DNA of 24,222 bases from Bacteroidia bacterium (lineage in GTDB: Bacteria; Bacteroidota; Bacteroidia; Flavobacteriales; Flavobacteriaceae): NCBI GenBank assembly GCA_030425715.1, contig JAUIAA010000004.1:1-24222 (forward strand), in the 5' to 3' direction. This document shows positions 1 to 7,764 of this stretch, in pieces. The first letter of the stretch is position 1. The number at the start of each line of letters is the position of its first letter. The notes beneath the pieces were generated by a model. That model was not told the DNA's origin and searched no databases. It saw only the letters and a program-made list of their open reading frames with translations. The position numbers and the translations under genes are program-made.

Positions 1-1
1 A

Positions 2-1744
2 TTTCTATCTGAAGACAAATCCAAATGGATTGAACCTATCTGGAATGGCAAAAAAGGTCTTTTCCCTGGAGATGGTTTATACTACTTTGTATCATTGGCA
101 ATTAGTATTATTTTATTTGAAGGTGGACTTACGCTCAAACGTGATGAAATTAGAAATGTAGGGCCTGTTATTACCAAGTTGATAACATTAGGGTCAGCCA
201 TTACCTTCTTCGGCGCAGCAATTGCTGCGCACTATGTATTTTATTTAAGCTGGGAAGTTAGCTTTTTGTTTTCAGCACTCATTATAGTTACCGGACCTAC
301 GGTAATTACACCTATTTTGAGAAATATTCCGTTGAAGAAAGATGTATCTGCAGTTTTAAAGTGGGAAGGCATTTTAATTGACCCAATTGGAGCCTTGGTG
401 GCGGTTTTGGTTTTTGAATTTATAAGTGTTGGAGGAGATGCAGGTTTTACTGGAACAGCTTTATTAGAATTCTTAAAAATCATTTTATTCGGAACTACTT
501 TTGGGTTCACCTTTGCGCATGCTTTAATTTTCGTTATTAATAGAAAGTGGGTGCCACATTACTTATTAAATGTAGTGTCATTATCTACTGTTTTATTGGT
601 ATTTGTAGAATCTGAAATTTTTGCGCACGAATCAGGCTTACTTGCGGTGGTTGTTATGGGAATGGTTTTAGGTAACGGCAAGCTCAAAAACATTGACGAA
701 ATTCTCTACTTTAAAGAATCTTTAAGTGTATTACTCATATCTATCCTATTTATTTTACTTGCTGCCAATATCAATATTGAAGATATGATGCTGTTATATA
801 CTTGGAAAACAGCAGTTCTTTTTGCTGCGGTTGTGTTTTTAGTAAGACCCTTAGCTGTGTTTTTAAGCTCCATGGGGTCCAATTTAAAAATTAACGAAAA
901 AGTCTTTATCAGTTGGGTAGGACCTAGAGGTATCGTAGCAGCAGGTATAGCATCACTCTTTGGTAGTAAGCTTATGAAACAAGGTGTGCCAGGGGCAGAA
1001 TATATAACGCCATTGGTGTTTATGATTGTATTGGGAACCGTTTTATTAAATGCTACTACAGCGCGGTTATTTGCCAGATTGGTAGGAGTATTCTTAAAAA
1101 AATCTGAAGGTATTTTAATTATTGGAGCCTCAAAAGTTTCGAGACTATTAGGGCATTATTTAGAAACCAATAATAGGCATGTAGTACTTGTGGATAGCAA
1201 CCAAAAAAATATTGAAAAAGCAAAAGAACTAGGTTTAGAAGCTTTTACCGCAGACATCTATTCCGATTCTTTAATGGATAATATTGAGTTAAACGATATT
1301 GGCTTTTTAATGGCCTTAACGGGTAATTCTGATATTAATAAGTTTGCCATTAATAAGTTTAGTAAACAGTTTGGAGAAAACGGATCGTTTAGGTTGGTGA
1401 CCAGTGAAGAAATGATGGATGATACAAACAACCCTAAAGAAGGATTGTTTTCGCATATAAACGATTATAATTCTTTATCCGAATTAACTAAAAGGCATCC
1501 TTCCATACAAGAAATAGATTTGGAGGACCATACACATTATAAAAAGTTAATCACCATTTCCAACAAAAACGAAAACATGATTCCTTTGTTTTTAAAGGAT
1601 AACAATGGTATACTGCATATTATATCTTCAAATAATTTAGATACACAAAACATTGAAAAAGGATACCAGCTTGTATATTTAGGTAAACCTCTAGACGTAG
1701 AAAAATTACCATCAACTGAAATCATAGGGTCTAATGAGGGCTGA
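2..1744 (+). CDS. Na+/H+ antiporter, CPA1/NhaP type with C-terminal TrkA-N-like domain (5' truncated)
   Basis: Inner-membrane monovalent cation:proton exchanger. The frame is open from base 2, so the true start lies left of the window; the TTG at 95 is an internal leucine. Family motifs seen: an acidic membrane segment (ILFEGGL), the GPT segment followed by EGILIDPIGA, and the late GPRGIVAAGIASLF segment, all typical of NhaP-like CPA1 exchangers. About ten hydrophobic segments fill the first two thirds. From about base 1115 the chain becomes soluble and resembles a TrkA-N/RCK domain (ILIIGASK, then VVLVDSNQ at the end of the second strand), which in relatives senses nucleotide or redox state. 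The first Rossmann glycine loop is degenerate (GASKVS rather than GxGxxG), so nucleotide binding is uncertain. The gene converges on a minus-strand membrane gene. The antiporter family call is firm; ion specificity cannot be read from sequence. Confidence 0.93.
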   Translation, partial: FLSEDKSKWIEPIWNGKKGLFPGDGLYYFVSLAISIILFEGGLTLKRDEIRNVGPVITKLITLGSAITFFGAAIAAHYVFYLSWEVSFLFSALIIVTGPTVITPILRNIPLKKDVSAVLKWEGILIDPIGALVAVLVFEFISVGGDAGFTGTALLEFLKIILFGTTFGFTFAHALIFVINRKWVPHYLLNVVSLSTVLLVFVESEIFAHESGLLAVVVMGMVLGNGKLKNIDEILYFKESLSVLLISILFILLAANINIEDMMLLYTWKTAVLFAAVVFLVRPLAVFLSSMGSNLKINEKVFISWVGPRGIVAAGIASLFGSKLMKQGVPGAEYITPLVFMIVLGTVLLNATTARLFARLVGVFLKKSEGILIIGASKVSRLLGHYLETNNRHVVLVDSNQKNIEKAKELGLEAFTADIYSDSLMDNIELNDIGFLMALTGNSDINKFAINKFSKQFGENGSFRLVTSEEMMDDTNNPKEGLFSHINDYNSLSELTKRHPSIQEIDLEDHTHYKKLITISNKNENMIPLFLKDNNGILHIISSNNLDTQNIEKGYQLVYLGKPLDVEKLPSTEIIGSNEG

Positions 1745-1797
1745 TATTATGATTTTACCAACTGTACTTTGACTTTTAAATTAAAAAAACAGTAATG

Positions 1798-1825
1798 CTT
1801 TAGAGTGGTTTAAACCATTTTAAAG
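1798..1825. terminator. 28-bp near-perfect palindrome between convergent genes, candidate bidirectional terminator
   Basis: Between two converging stop codons lies a 28-bp palindrome centred on TGGTTTAAACCA (1806-1817), with outer arms CTTTA and TAAAG. The only departures are two positions that become G-U pairs in the plus-strand RNA. There is no clean T tract directly after it on the plus strand; on the minus strand a run of seven T follows after about a dozen bases. Its position suits a shared terminator, but a terminator role is inferred. Confidence 0.45.
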
Positions 1826-1848
1826 AACTAATGTTTACATCTTATTTA

Positions 1849-2517
1849 TTATTTCGCAAATAATTGTGCTTCTATAAATTTTATCAATGGCGAAAATATT
1901 ATAGCCAAAATCAATACAAAAGATAATAGTGTAAAAGCAATACCAATTATCGAGGCCTTATGAATTGAACGCCGGGTGACTAAGTCGTAACTTATTGGGA
2001 TAACTATCCAGCTGCTAATCATGGCAAGAACTACAATACCATCAGACCAGTTAAAAACAAATCCTAAACGCATGAAAGCTGGACCTAAAAGGTTGATGCA
2101 GGCAATAAGCATAAAGCGTTTATGCATCTCAATATTTCCTTTCTTAGCCGCCCATATACTACCAATAAACAGAACAGAAAAGGCTAGAACATCACGTGAT
2201 TCTCCTACAAACCTTACAGCGCTACCAAATAAGTAAGTAAGATATATTGCTTGAATAGTAATAACAAAAACAAGCAGCAGACCCAAATTGACATTTTTTC
2301 GATGCCTTTCCATTCTACCAAGAAGAACAAGCCTTGATTGTAAGACAAAAAGAAATAACCAACTCATTACTAGAGAAATATGTACTATAACCAAAGGCTT
2401 AACATAACGTTGAATACGATATGGTTGTACAATAGCTGCAGAACCAAAGGCTAGGATAACAAAAATCAATACACCAATACCAGTATACCAAATAAATTTT
2501 GATTTTTTATTTTTCAT
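1849..2517 (-). CDS. multi-pass membrane protein, DUF2306-like
   Basis: A 222-residue integral membrane protein with about six to seven hydrophobic segments and a short lysine-rich N-terminus. Conserved-looking polar residues sit at membrane edges: His46 in the segment VHISLVMSW, an LxxQxRLxxxGR-x-x-x-H-R stretch around residues 58-73 (His72), and MHKRFML at 131-137 (His132) before a segment with Arg150. This layout resembles the DUF2306/cytochrome-b-like families, where paired histidines could bind a cofactor; heme binding is only a guess. It stands alone on the minus strand, 189 nt downstream of kynU, with its own promoter-like sequence. ATG at 2517 is the first start and precedes the first membrane segment. 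The specific function is unknown. Confidence 0.8.
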   Translation of the reverse strand: MKNKKSKFIWYTGIGVLIFVILAFGSAAIVQPYRIQRYVKPLVIVHISLVMSWLFLFVLQSRLVLLGRMERHRKNVNLGLLLVFVITIQAIYLTYLFGSAVRFVGESRDVLAFSVLFIGSIWAAKKGNIEMHKRFMLIACINLLGPAFMRLGFVFNWSDGIVVLAMISSWIVIPISYDLVTRRSIHKASIIGIAFTLLSFVLILAIIFSPLIKFIEAQLFAK

Positions 2518-2527
2518 CTGTTTAAAA

Positions 2528-2540
2528 ACTACTTCGTAGT
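2528..2540. repeat. small inverted repeat ACTAC-TTC-GTAGT just upstream of the 1849-2517 gene
   Basis: A 5-bp perfect inverted repeat with a 3-base loop lies 10 bases before the start codon of the minus-strand membrane gene. Read in the gene's direction it is followed by four to five T. It could be an operator, a leader hairpin or a weak attenuator; nothing in the sequence decides between these. Confidence 0.35.
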
Positions 2541-2567
2541 AAAGTATCGAATATAATAAATTTTAAA

Positions 2568-2598
2568 TAAAATTACATTGCACCTCTAAGAATGTCAA
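2568..2598 (-). promoter_or_regulatory. promoter of the minus-strand membrane gene
   Basis: On the minus strand TTG (2598-2596), a 20-nt spacer, and TAATTTTA (2575-2568), one mismatch from the Bacteroidota -7 consensus TAnnTTTG. It lies about 50 nt upstream of the start at 2517. This suggests the membrane gene is transcribed separately from the kyn operon. Confidence 0.5.
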
Positions 2599-2706
2599 GC
2601 GTTTATCTTAGTAGATTCATTTTTTAACCATTTATTTAATTTTATGTCTACTCATCCTAGAGTTTTGTATACCATATAATGAAGTAAAAAACCTGCTAAA
2701 GAAAAG

Positions 2707-3966
2707 TTAAATCAATTGCCTTAGAATCTCCACAAAACGATAAACATCCGTAAAATTATTATACAAAGGTACGGGAGCTATTCTTATTACATCTGGTTCG
2801 CGCCAATCGCCAATCACGCCTTTTGCCCTTATCTTATCAAATAAAGTTTTATTGCTGTTTTTTACCCGTATAGATAGCTGGGAACCTCTTTCTTCGGGAT
2901 TTTTTGGGGTAATAATCTCAATTAGATCTGTTTTTATCTCGCTCAATAGAAACTCTAAAAATCCTGTTAACTTTTTTGCTTTTACTTGTAGCTTATCAAA
3001 ACCAGCTGCTTCAAAAATATCCAACGATGCTTTTAAGCCAGCCATAGAAAAAATTGATCCGTTACTCATTTGCCAACCCTGTGCACCTTCCATTGGCACA
3101 AAGGTATCTTTCATTAAAAACCTAGTAGCTCTATCATAACCCCACCAACCGGTAAAACGAGGTAAATCTTTTTCAAAATTATTTTCATGTACAAATACAC
3201 CGCCTACACCTCCAGGACCAGAATTCATATACTTATAGGTACACCAAACAGCAAAATCTACCTGCCAATTATGCAATTGCAATGGTAAATTTCCTGCACC
3301 ATGTGCCAAATCAAAACCAACTACAGCACCCTGTTCATGACCAACTTTAGTAATACTTTCCATATCATAAGCCTGACCCGTATAATAATTCAATCCACCC
3401 ATTATAATTAGTGCTATTTCCGCTCCATTTTCTTTAATGGTATTCAAAATATCCTCTGTTCGGAGCGTATCTTCTCCCTTTCGGGGAAATAATTCTATCA
3501 AAGCATCATCTACCTCAAACCCGTGAAAATTAATTTGAGACTTTATAGCATATTGATCCGATGGGAAAGCACCAGCCTCTATCACGATTTTATAGCGAGT
3601 TTTTGTAGGGCGGTAAAAAGATACCATCAATAAATTTAAATTTACGGTTAAGGTATTCATGGCCACTACTTCTTTGGGTTTTGCACCAACAATTTTTGCC
3701 ATTTTATTACCTAAAGCATCATGGTAATACATCCATGGGTTTGCACCGTCAAAATGCCCTTCAACCGCCAAGTTTTTCCAAGCTTGTAGTACTTCTTCGG
3801 TAGTATCTTTGGCAGTTTTGGGTTGTAATCCCAAAGAATTTCCACAAAAGTAAATGATATCACTACCATCGGTATGTTTTGGAAAATGAAATTTATTTCG
3901 AAATTCTTTTAAAATATCTTCTTTGTCTAATTTTTCGGCAAAAGCCTTAGTGTTTTCAAAATTCAT
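2707..3966 (-). CDS. kynU: kynureninase
   Basis: Cytosolic PLP enzyme that cleaves L-kynurenine (or 3-hydroxykynurenine) to anthranilate (or 3-hydroxyanthranilate) plus alanine. At 419 residues it has the family's normal length. Seen: the N-terminal IYFCGNSLGLQPK motif, an active-site stretch GFDLAHGAGN (217-226), and the PLP-lysine motif WCTYKYMNSGPGG, giving Lys245 as the Schiff-base lysine. The C-terminal domain includes SIRVKN and DWREPDVIRIAPVPLYN, typical of the family. It is the last gene of the rsmG-kynA-kynB-kynU operon; its ATG lies 2 nt after the kynB stop, so coupled translation is likely. No clear terminator was seen after the stop. Identification is very secure; which of the two kynurenines it prefers is not visible. 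Confidence 0.97.
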   Translation of the reverse strand: MNFENTKAFAEKLDKEDILKEFRNKFHFPKHTDGSDIIYFCGNSLGLQPKTAKDTTEEVLQAWKNLAVEGHFDGANPWMYYHDALGNKMAKIVGAKPKEVVAMNTLTVNLNLLMVSFYRPTKTRYKIVIEAGAFPSDQYAIKSQINFHGFEVDDALIELFPRKGEDTLRTEDILNTIKENGAEIALIIMGGLNYYTGQAYDMESITKVGHEQGAVVGFDLAHGAGNLPLQLHNWQVDFAVWCTYKYMNSGPGGVGGVFVHENNFEKDLPRFTGWWGYDRATRFLMKDTFVPMEGAQGWQMSNGSIFSMAGLKASLDIFEAAGFDKLQVKAKKLTGFLEFLLSEIKTDLIEIITPKNPEERGSQLSIRVKNSNKTLFDKIRAKGVIGDWREPDVIRIAPVPLYNNFTDVYRFVEILRQLI

Positions 3967-3968
3967 GG

Positions 3969-4736
3969 TTAAACTTTTTCTTTTACAGGAAATAATATTG
4001 GGCGACTTGGTGCTGCATCACTTATAAATGGAGCAATTTGTAGATTTAACAAATAGCAACCATCGTCCACCTCATTAGGTACAAAAATCATTTCTGTTAT
4101 GGTTTTATGCTTTTGGGTATTGGTGTTTATTTCATAACTTCCTTGTTTTACTTGCCAAAATTTATGGTGATTTGTCAACTTCCCTTCGTCGTAAATTCTA
4201 TCCACTGAAGGGATATCTACCAACAGATGGTTTATATTCAATTCATTAAAAAATGCTATCGCCTCTAAACTAAAATAAGGCGGAATTTCTTTGTTGTAAT
4301 CCTTAGTTTGTTTGTCATTTAAATTGGGAATGGTTCTTACAACCAACGCTTTTAAAAAACTAACATCAATTCCTTTTAGTGCATCAACAATTATCGTTTT
4401 TGTAATAATTCGATCTACTTTAATTACTTTGGGAGTTAGGGAGATTAATGTAGCTGGTGTTATCACATCCTTTAATTCATCGTGTATTGCAATTCTATCC
4501 TTAGTTATATGTCCAACACATTCCGTATGTGTTCCGTTACAATGCGGAACCATAGTAAGTTGATCAAAATTACAAGCATCGCCGTTTCTTATGTCTCCAA
4601 TTGGCTCACTTGATGCTAAGGTCACTCCATAATTCAATGGCTGGCTTTTATTAAAATTTAGAGGAATAGCAATATCGTGATACACATCGGTATTCCATTG
4701 ATAATCCTTTTCACCTATTTTACAACAAAATTCCAT
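3969..4736 (-). CDS. kynB: cyclase-family metal hydrolase, probable kynurenine formamidase
   Basis: The likely role is hydrolysis of N-formyl-L-kynurenine to kynurenine and formate, the step between its two operon neighbours. The 255-residue protein belongs to the cyclase family (PF04199), whose metal site is HxGTHxDxxxH. Here that site reads C66-N-G-T-H70-T-E72-C-V-G-H76: the first ligand position is Cys (with His65 just before it) and the Asp is Glu. The rest of the fold is recognisable, for example LVVRTIPN, LLVDIPSVDRIYD near 195, and a C-terminal NLQIAPF. It starts with an ATG that overlaps the kynA stop by one base (TAATG) and ends 2 nt before kynU. The function is assigned mainly from context plus family; the altered ligand set is the reason for lower confidence in the exact activity. 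Confidence 0.82.
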   Translation of the reverse strand: MEFCCKIGEKDYQWNTDVYHDIAIPLNFNKSQPLNYGVTLASSEPIGDIRNGDACNFDQLTMVPHCNGTHTECVGHITKDRIAIHDELKDVITPATLISLTPKVIKVDRIITKTIIVDALKGIDVSFLKALVVRTIPNLNDKQTKDYNKEIPPYFSLEAIAFFNELNINHLLVDIPSVDRIYDEGKLTNHHKFWQVKQGSYEINTNTQKHKTITEMIFVPNEVDDGCYLLNLQIAPFISDAAPSRPILFPVKEKV

Positions 4737-5833
4737 TAAGACTTGTTAGAGAAATTAAAATTCAACTTCTTTTTCAAACTTTCTGGCATTTCTGGCAATT
4801 CGGATCTTGGAATTAATAAAGTGGATATATTGTGTAGGTCGTAAAAAATACGGTGCTTATCCGCGGTCTTTTTTAAATAGTCAAAACCTGAAGAACCTCC
4901 AGTTCCAATTTTTTGTCCTAAAGTTCTCAATACCATTTGCGCATGTCTATTTCTCCATGATGTCAATAACTCATCTATATCAATTAATTTTTGCAAGAAT
5001 AAAAATGGTTGTCGTAAAATGGGTTCATCTCTATACAAATTAATCAACAATGCACTAATGGTAGCTTTGTATGATAATTTTAATTCACCGTTGGCAACTT
5101 TTTGGTTGTGTAAATCTTCATCAAAAACTGTTTGAAAATACTTATTCGTTTCAGTCAGCATCCCTAAACGAAAATGCTTTTCTTGCGCTGTAATATAATC
5201 TGCTCCGTTAATAGCTTCTTGCTCAATGGTAATCATTTTATCTACTGCCTTTCTATATTCTGTTAAAAAATCAAATTTTTCAAATTTTAAAAATGGAATT
5301 CTTTCCAACCACTTTTCTACCAAACCAAACATAGAATCTCCTGCTTCAATTTGGTGTAAAATATCTTGTTCTTCTTGTGAAAAAACACCAGAATAAGCAC
5401 ATTGGGTATACGAAATTCTATTTTCTCTTTTCAATCCTAAGGAAACTTCTAACTGACGAAATTGGAAACTTTGAAAGCCAGATGCTGGTAATAAATAATT
5501 TCTAAAATCTAGAAAATCTAACGGAGTCATCGTTTCAATAATATCAATTTGATCAACCAATATTTTTTGAATTTTGGCAATCCTATCCAATCGTGAAATG
5601 GCTATTCCAATTTTCTTTTCTTCTACAATTTCAGGTTTGAAAATATCCATCACCGAATTTAAATCATGTATAATTTCTTTAAACCAGAGCTCATAAACCT
5701 GATGCACAATAATAAACAACATTTCATCGTGTGCAGGTTTTTCAAACTCTTCGCTCCTCAGTTTTTGCGCATCGAGTATTTTATTTAATTGCAAGTATTT
5801 ATCGTAATGTATTGATGAAAGTTCTTTATCCAT
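4736..5833 (-). CDS. kynA: tryptophan 2,3-dioxygenase
   Basis: Heme dioxygenase that opens the indole ring of L-tryptophan to give N-formylkynurenine, the committed step of tryptophan breakdown. Seen: YDKYLQLNKILDAQ near the N-terminus; HDEMLFIIVHQVYELWFKE at 35-53 containing the distal His44; SGFQSFQFRQLE at 118-129 with Arg126, expected to hold the substrate carboxylate; and SWRNRHAQMV at 292-301 giving the proximal heme ligand His297, followed by GTGGSSG. At 365 residues it is longer than the compact proteobacterial enzymes (about 280-300). It begins 6 nt after the rsmG stop and its stop overlaps the kynB start, so it is firmly inside the operon. Confidence 0.96.
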   Translation of the reverse strand: MDKELSSIHYDKYLQLNKILDAQKLRSEEFEKPAHDEMLFIIVHQVYELWFKEIIHDLNSVMDIFKPEIVEEKKIGIAISRLDRIAKIQKILVDQIDIIETMTPLDFLDFRNYLLPASGFQSFQFRQLEVSLGLKRENRISYTQCAYSGVFSQEEQDILHQIEAGDSMFGLVEKWLERIPFLKFEKFDFLTEYRKAVDKMITIEQEAINGADYITAQEKHFRLGMLTETNKYFQTVFDEDLHNQKVANGELKLSYKATISALLINLYRDEPILRQPFLFLQKLIDIDELLTSWRNRHAQMVLRTLGQKIGTGGSSGFDYLKKTADKHRIFYDLHNISTLLIPRSELPEMPESLKKKLNFNFSNKS

Positions 5834-5839
5834 GATTGC

Positions 5840-6496
5840 TTATTTCAAATTAAATTGCTTGTTTGATTGGGATTTGTATTTCAAAGGAAGGTGTACCACT
5901 TTTTTTGTTTTGAAAAAATCTTCTTCAAAATAATTACTTAAATTATATAGGCTTGCGCTTGAAAAGTTTTGCAACTCCTCGGTTAGATCTCCTCCTTTTA
6001 AATACAAAATGCCGTTTTTTAAGTCGTGTTTTTGTTTTTTGGTAATTTTATTATTGGTCCATTTTTTAAAATCATCCATTTTGGTTACTGCTCTACTAAC
6101 AATAAAATCAAATTCGCCTTTTACTTTTTCAGCTCTAATATGTTCTGCCTTTACATTTTTTAAACCCAAACTATTTGCAACTTCTTGTACCACTTTTATC
6201 TTTTTCCCAATAGAATCTACCAAGTAAAAATTACTTTCAGGAAAAAGAATTGCCAATGGTATACCTGGGAAACCTCCGCCAGTGCCAATATCTAAAATTT
6301 GAGCCGTAGGTTTTAACTCTTGTACCTTTGCTATTCCTAAAGAATGGAGCACATGTTTTATATATAACTCGTCAATATCCTTACGGGAAATCACATTAAT
6401 TTGTGCATTCCAATTTTTATACAATTCTTCTAGTTTGGCAAATTGAGCGACTTGTTCCTTGCTTAAATTTTTAAAATACTTTAATAAAATATCCAT
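5840..6496 (-). CDS. rsmG: 16S rRNA (guanine527-N7)-methyltransferase RsmG
   Basis: SAM-dependent methyltransferase that modifies G527 of 16S rRNA; loss in other bacteria gives low-level streptomycin resistance. It has 218 residues, the usual length. Seen: NVISRKD at 34-40, HVLHSLGIA at 48-56, the SAM-binding motif ILDIGTGGGFPGIPLA at 67-82, VDSIGKKIKVVQEV for the acidic loop and first helix, and FDFIVSRAVTKMDDF, all hallmark segments of RsmG/GidB. It is the first gene of the rsmG-kynABU operon and divergent from the desaturase gene. A housekeeping rRNA gene leading a tryptophan catabolic operon implies basal transcription of kyn genes from the rsmG promoter. Confidence 0.96.
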   Translation of the reverse strand: MDILLKYFKNLSKEQVAQFAKLEELYKNWNAQINVISRKDIDELYIKHVLHSLGIAKVQELKPTAQILDIGTGGGFPGIPLAILFPESNFYLVDSIGKKIKVVQEVANSLGLKNVKAEHIRAEKVKGEFDFIVSRAVTKMDDFKKWTNNKITKKQKHDLKNGILYLKGGDLTEELQNFSSASLYNLSNYFEEDFFKTKKVVHLPLKYKSQSNKQFNLK

Positions 6497-6515
6497 TAAA
6501 TTATCAAATTTTCAA

Positions 6516-6523
6516 CAAAAATA
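6516..6523 (-). promoter_or_regulatory. -7 box upstream of rsmG-kynABU
   Basis: TATTTTTG on the minus strand matches TAnnTTTG and ends 20 nt before the rsmG ATG. The -33 side is weak (TTAG, about 18 nt further upstream). As there are only 6, -1 and 2 nt between the following genes, this is the only visible promoter for the whole operon. Confidence 0.5.
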
Positions 6524-6564
6524 CAATTAAAAACTATATGACTAATTTAACATTTATATATCGG

Positions 6565-6590
6565 TTGCATTTAAAAAATAGGTAGATTTG
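6565..6590 (+). promoter_or_regulatory. promoter candidate for the desaturase gene
   Basis: TAGATTTG (6583-6590) is an exact TAnnTTTG match 41 nt before the ATG at 6632. The nearest TTG (6565-6567) is only 15 nt upstream, shorter than usual, so the -7 box is the main evidence. Confidence 0.45.
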
Positions 6591-6631
6591 CAATATTAAT
6601 TGGTCTTTAAAAACCACAAAATAAGTATTGC

Positions 6632-7729
6632 ATGCAGTCTATTAAATTTATCACTAGAGATAAAACAAATTTTTTCAAAACCTTAAATAAAAAAGTAAAT
6701 AAATACTTCAAAGATAATGATATAAAAAAAACTGGAAACTGGAAATTGTACACCAAAGCAATTATTATGTTTGCCATTTTTATCATACCATTGGTACTTT
6801 TGTTAACAATTGACATGCCACATTGGGCTAGATTATTATTAACTGTGTTAATTGGTATTGGCATGGCTGGAGTAGGTATGAATGTTATGCATGATGCCAA
6901 TCACGAATCTTTTTCTAGCAAAAAATGGGTAAATAAATTAATGGGAAGTAGTATTTATATACTCGCTGGAAATGTATACAATTGGAAAGTACAACACAAT
7001 GTTTTACACCATACCTATACCAATATTCACGGTATGGATGAAGATATTGATGCTGGTAGAATTATTCGTTTTTCTAAACATGCGAAATGGATGAAAATTC
7101 ATAAGTTTCAAAAATTTTATTCCATTTTTCTTTACGGATTATTAACCATCAACTGGGCAATTACTACTGATTTTAAACAGATGCACAGTTACTTAAAAAG
7201 AAAACTTTCGTATGGAAAATTTCCAAATCCAAAAACGGAATGGTCTATTTTAATAATTACTAAAATTTTATATTATGCCATTTGGATTGTTTTACCTATT
7301 ACTGTTATGAATGTAACTTGGTGGCAAGTGTTAATTGGCTTTTTTGTAATGCACTATACTGCGGGTATGATTTTAAGTGTGGTATTTCAATTGGCACATG
7401 TGGTTCCTAATACAGATATGCCTAAGCCCGATAAAGATGGTAATATGAAGCACACTTGGGCAATTCACCAACTATATACCACTTCTAATTTTGCCATTGA
7501 CAATAAGTTGGTTAATTTTTATACTGGTGGATTAAACCATCAAGTGGAGCATCATATTTTTCCACATATTTCTCATATTCATTATAAGAAGATATCAGAA
7601 ATTGTTCGCGAAACCGCTAAAGAATTTAATTTACCCTACAACGAGTACAAAACTATGATGGGTGCTTTTGTTGAGCATTTTAAGCAACTAAGTCATTTAG
7701 GAAAACACCACCACCACGAATTAGCGTAA
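6632..7729 (+). CDS. membrane fatty acid (acyl-CoA/lipid) desaturase
   Basis: Integral-membrane di-iron desaturase that introduces a double bond into fatty acyl chains, probably to set membrane fluidity. All three histidine boxes are visible: HDANH at 87-91, HNVLHH at 122-127 and QVEHH at 304-308, plus an extra membrane-edge histidine in FQLAH (His256). Hydrophobic pairs lie at about 43-80 and 205-250. The QxxHH third box is typical of front-end-like and linoleoyl-CoA-desaturase-like enzymes, yet no cytochrome b5 domain is fused; position selectivity cannot be told from sequence. 365 residues is a normal length. The C-terminus ends in a histidine-rich tail (GKHHHHELA). The aminotransferase gene follows 35 nt later on the same strand, probably co-transcribed. 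Confidence 0.93.
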   Translation: MQSIKFITRDKTNFFKTLNKKVNKYFKDNDIKKTGNWKLYTKAIIMFAIFIIPLVLLLTIDMPHWARLLLTVLIGIGMAGVGMNVMHDANHESFSSKKWVNKLMGSSIYILAGNVYNWKVQHNVLHHTYTNIHGMDEDIDAGRIIRFSKHAKWMKIHKFQKFYSIFLYGLLTINWAITTDFKQMHSYLKRKLSYGKFPNPKTEWSILIITKILYYAIWIVLPITVMNVTWWQVLIGFFVMHYTAGMILSVVFQLAHVVPNTDMPKPDKDGNMKHTWAIHQLYTTSNFAIDNKLVNFYTGGLNHQVEHHIFPHISHIHYKKISEIVRETAKEFNLPYNEYKTMMGAFVEHFKQLSHLGKHHHHELA

Positions 7730-7764
7730 CATAAATATTTAACCAAACATTTTTTAGGAATACC

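Noticed and set aside
95..97. TTG at 95 as start of the antiporter gene
   Set aside because: The frame is open to base 2 and reads as normal antiporter sequence (LFPGDGLYYF before it), so the gene is truncated by the window.
2021..2236. 71-codon plus-strand frame inside the minus-strand membrane gene
   Set aside because: Shadow of a membrane protein gene with a convincing topology; no promoter or family match.
4312..4563. 83-codon plus-strand frame opposite kynB
   Set aside because: Antisense to the metal-binding region of the formamidase-type gene; no independent evidence.
4910..4926. TTTTGTCCTAAAG in kynA as a further copy of the shared regulatory element
   Set aside because: It lies in conserved coding sequence and lacks the second arm at the required spacing.
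6607..6900. 97-codon minus-strand frame opposite the desaturase start
   Set aside because: It covers the first histidine box of the desaturase on the other strand and has no features of its own.
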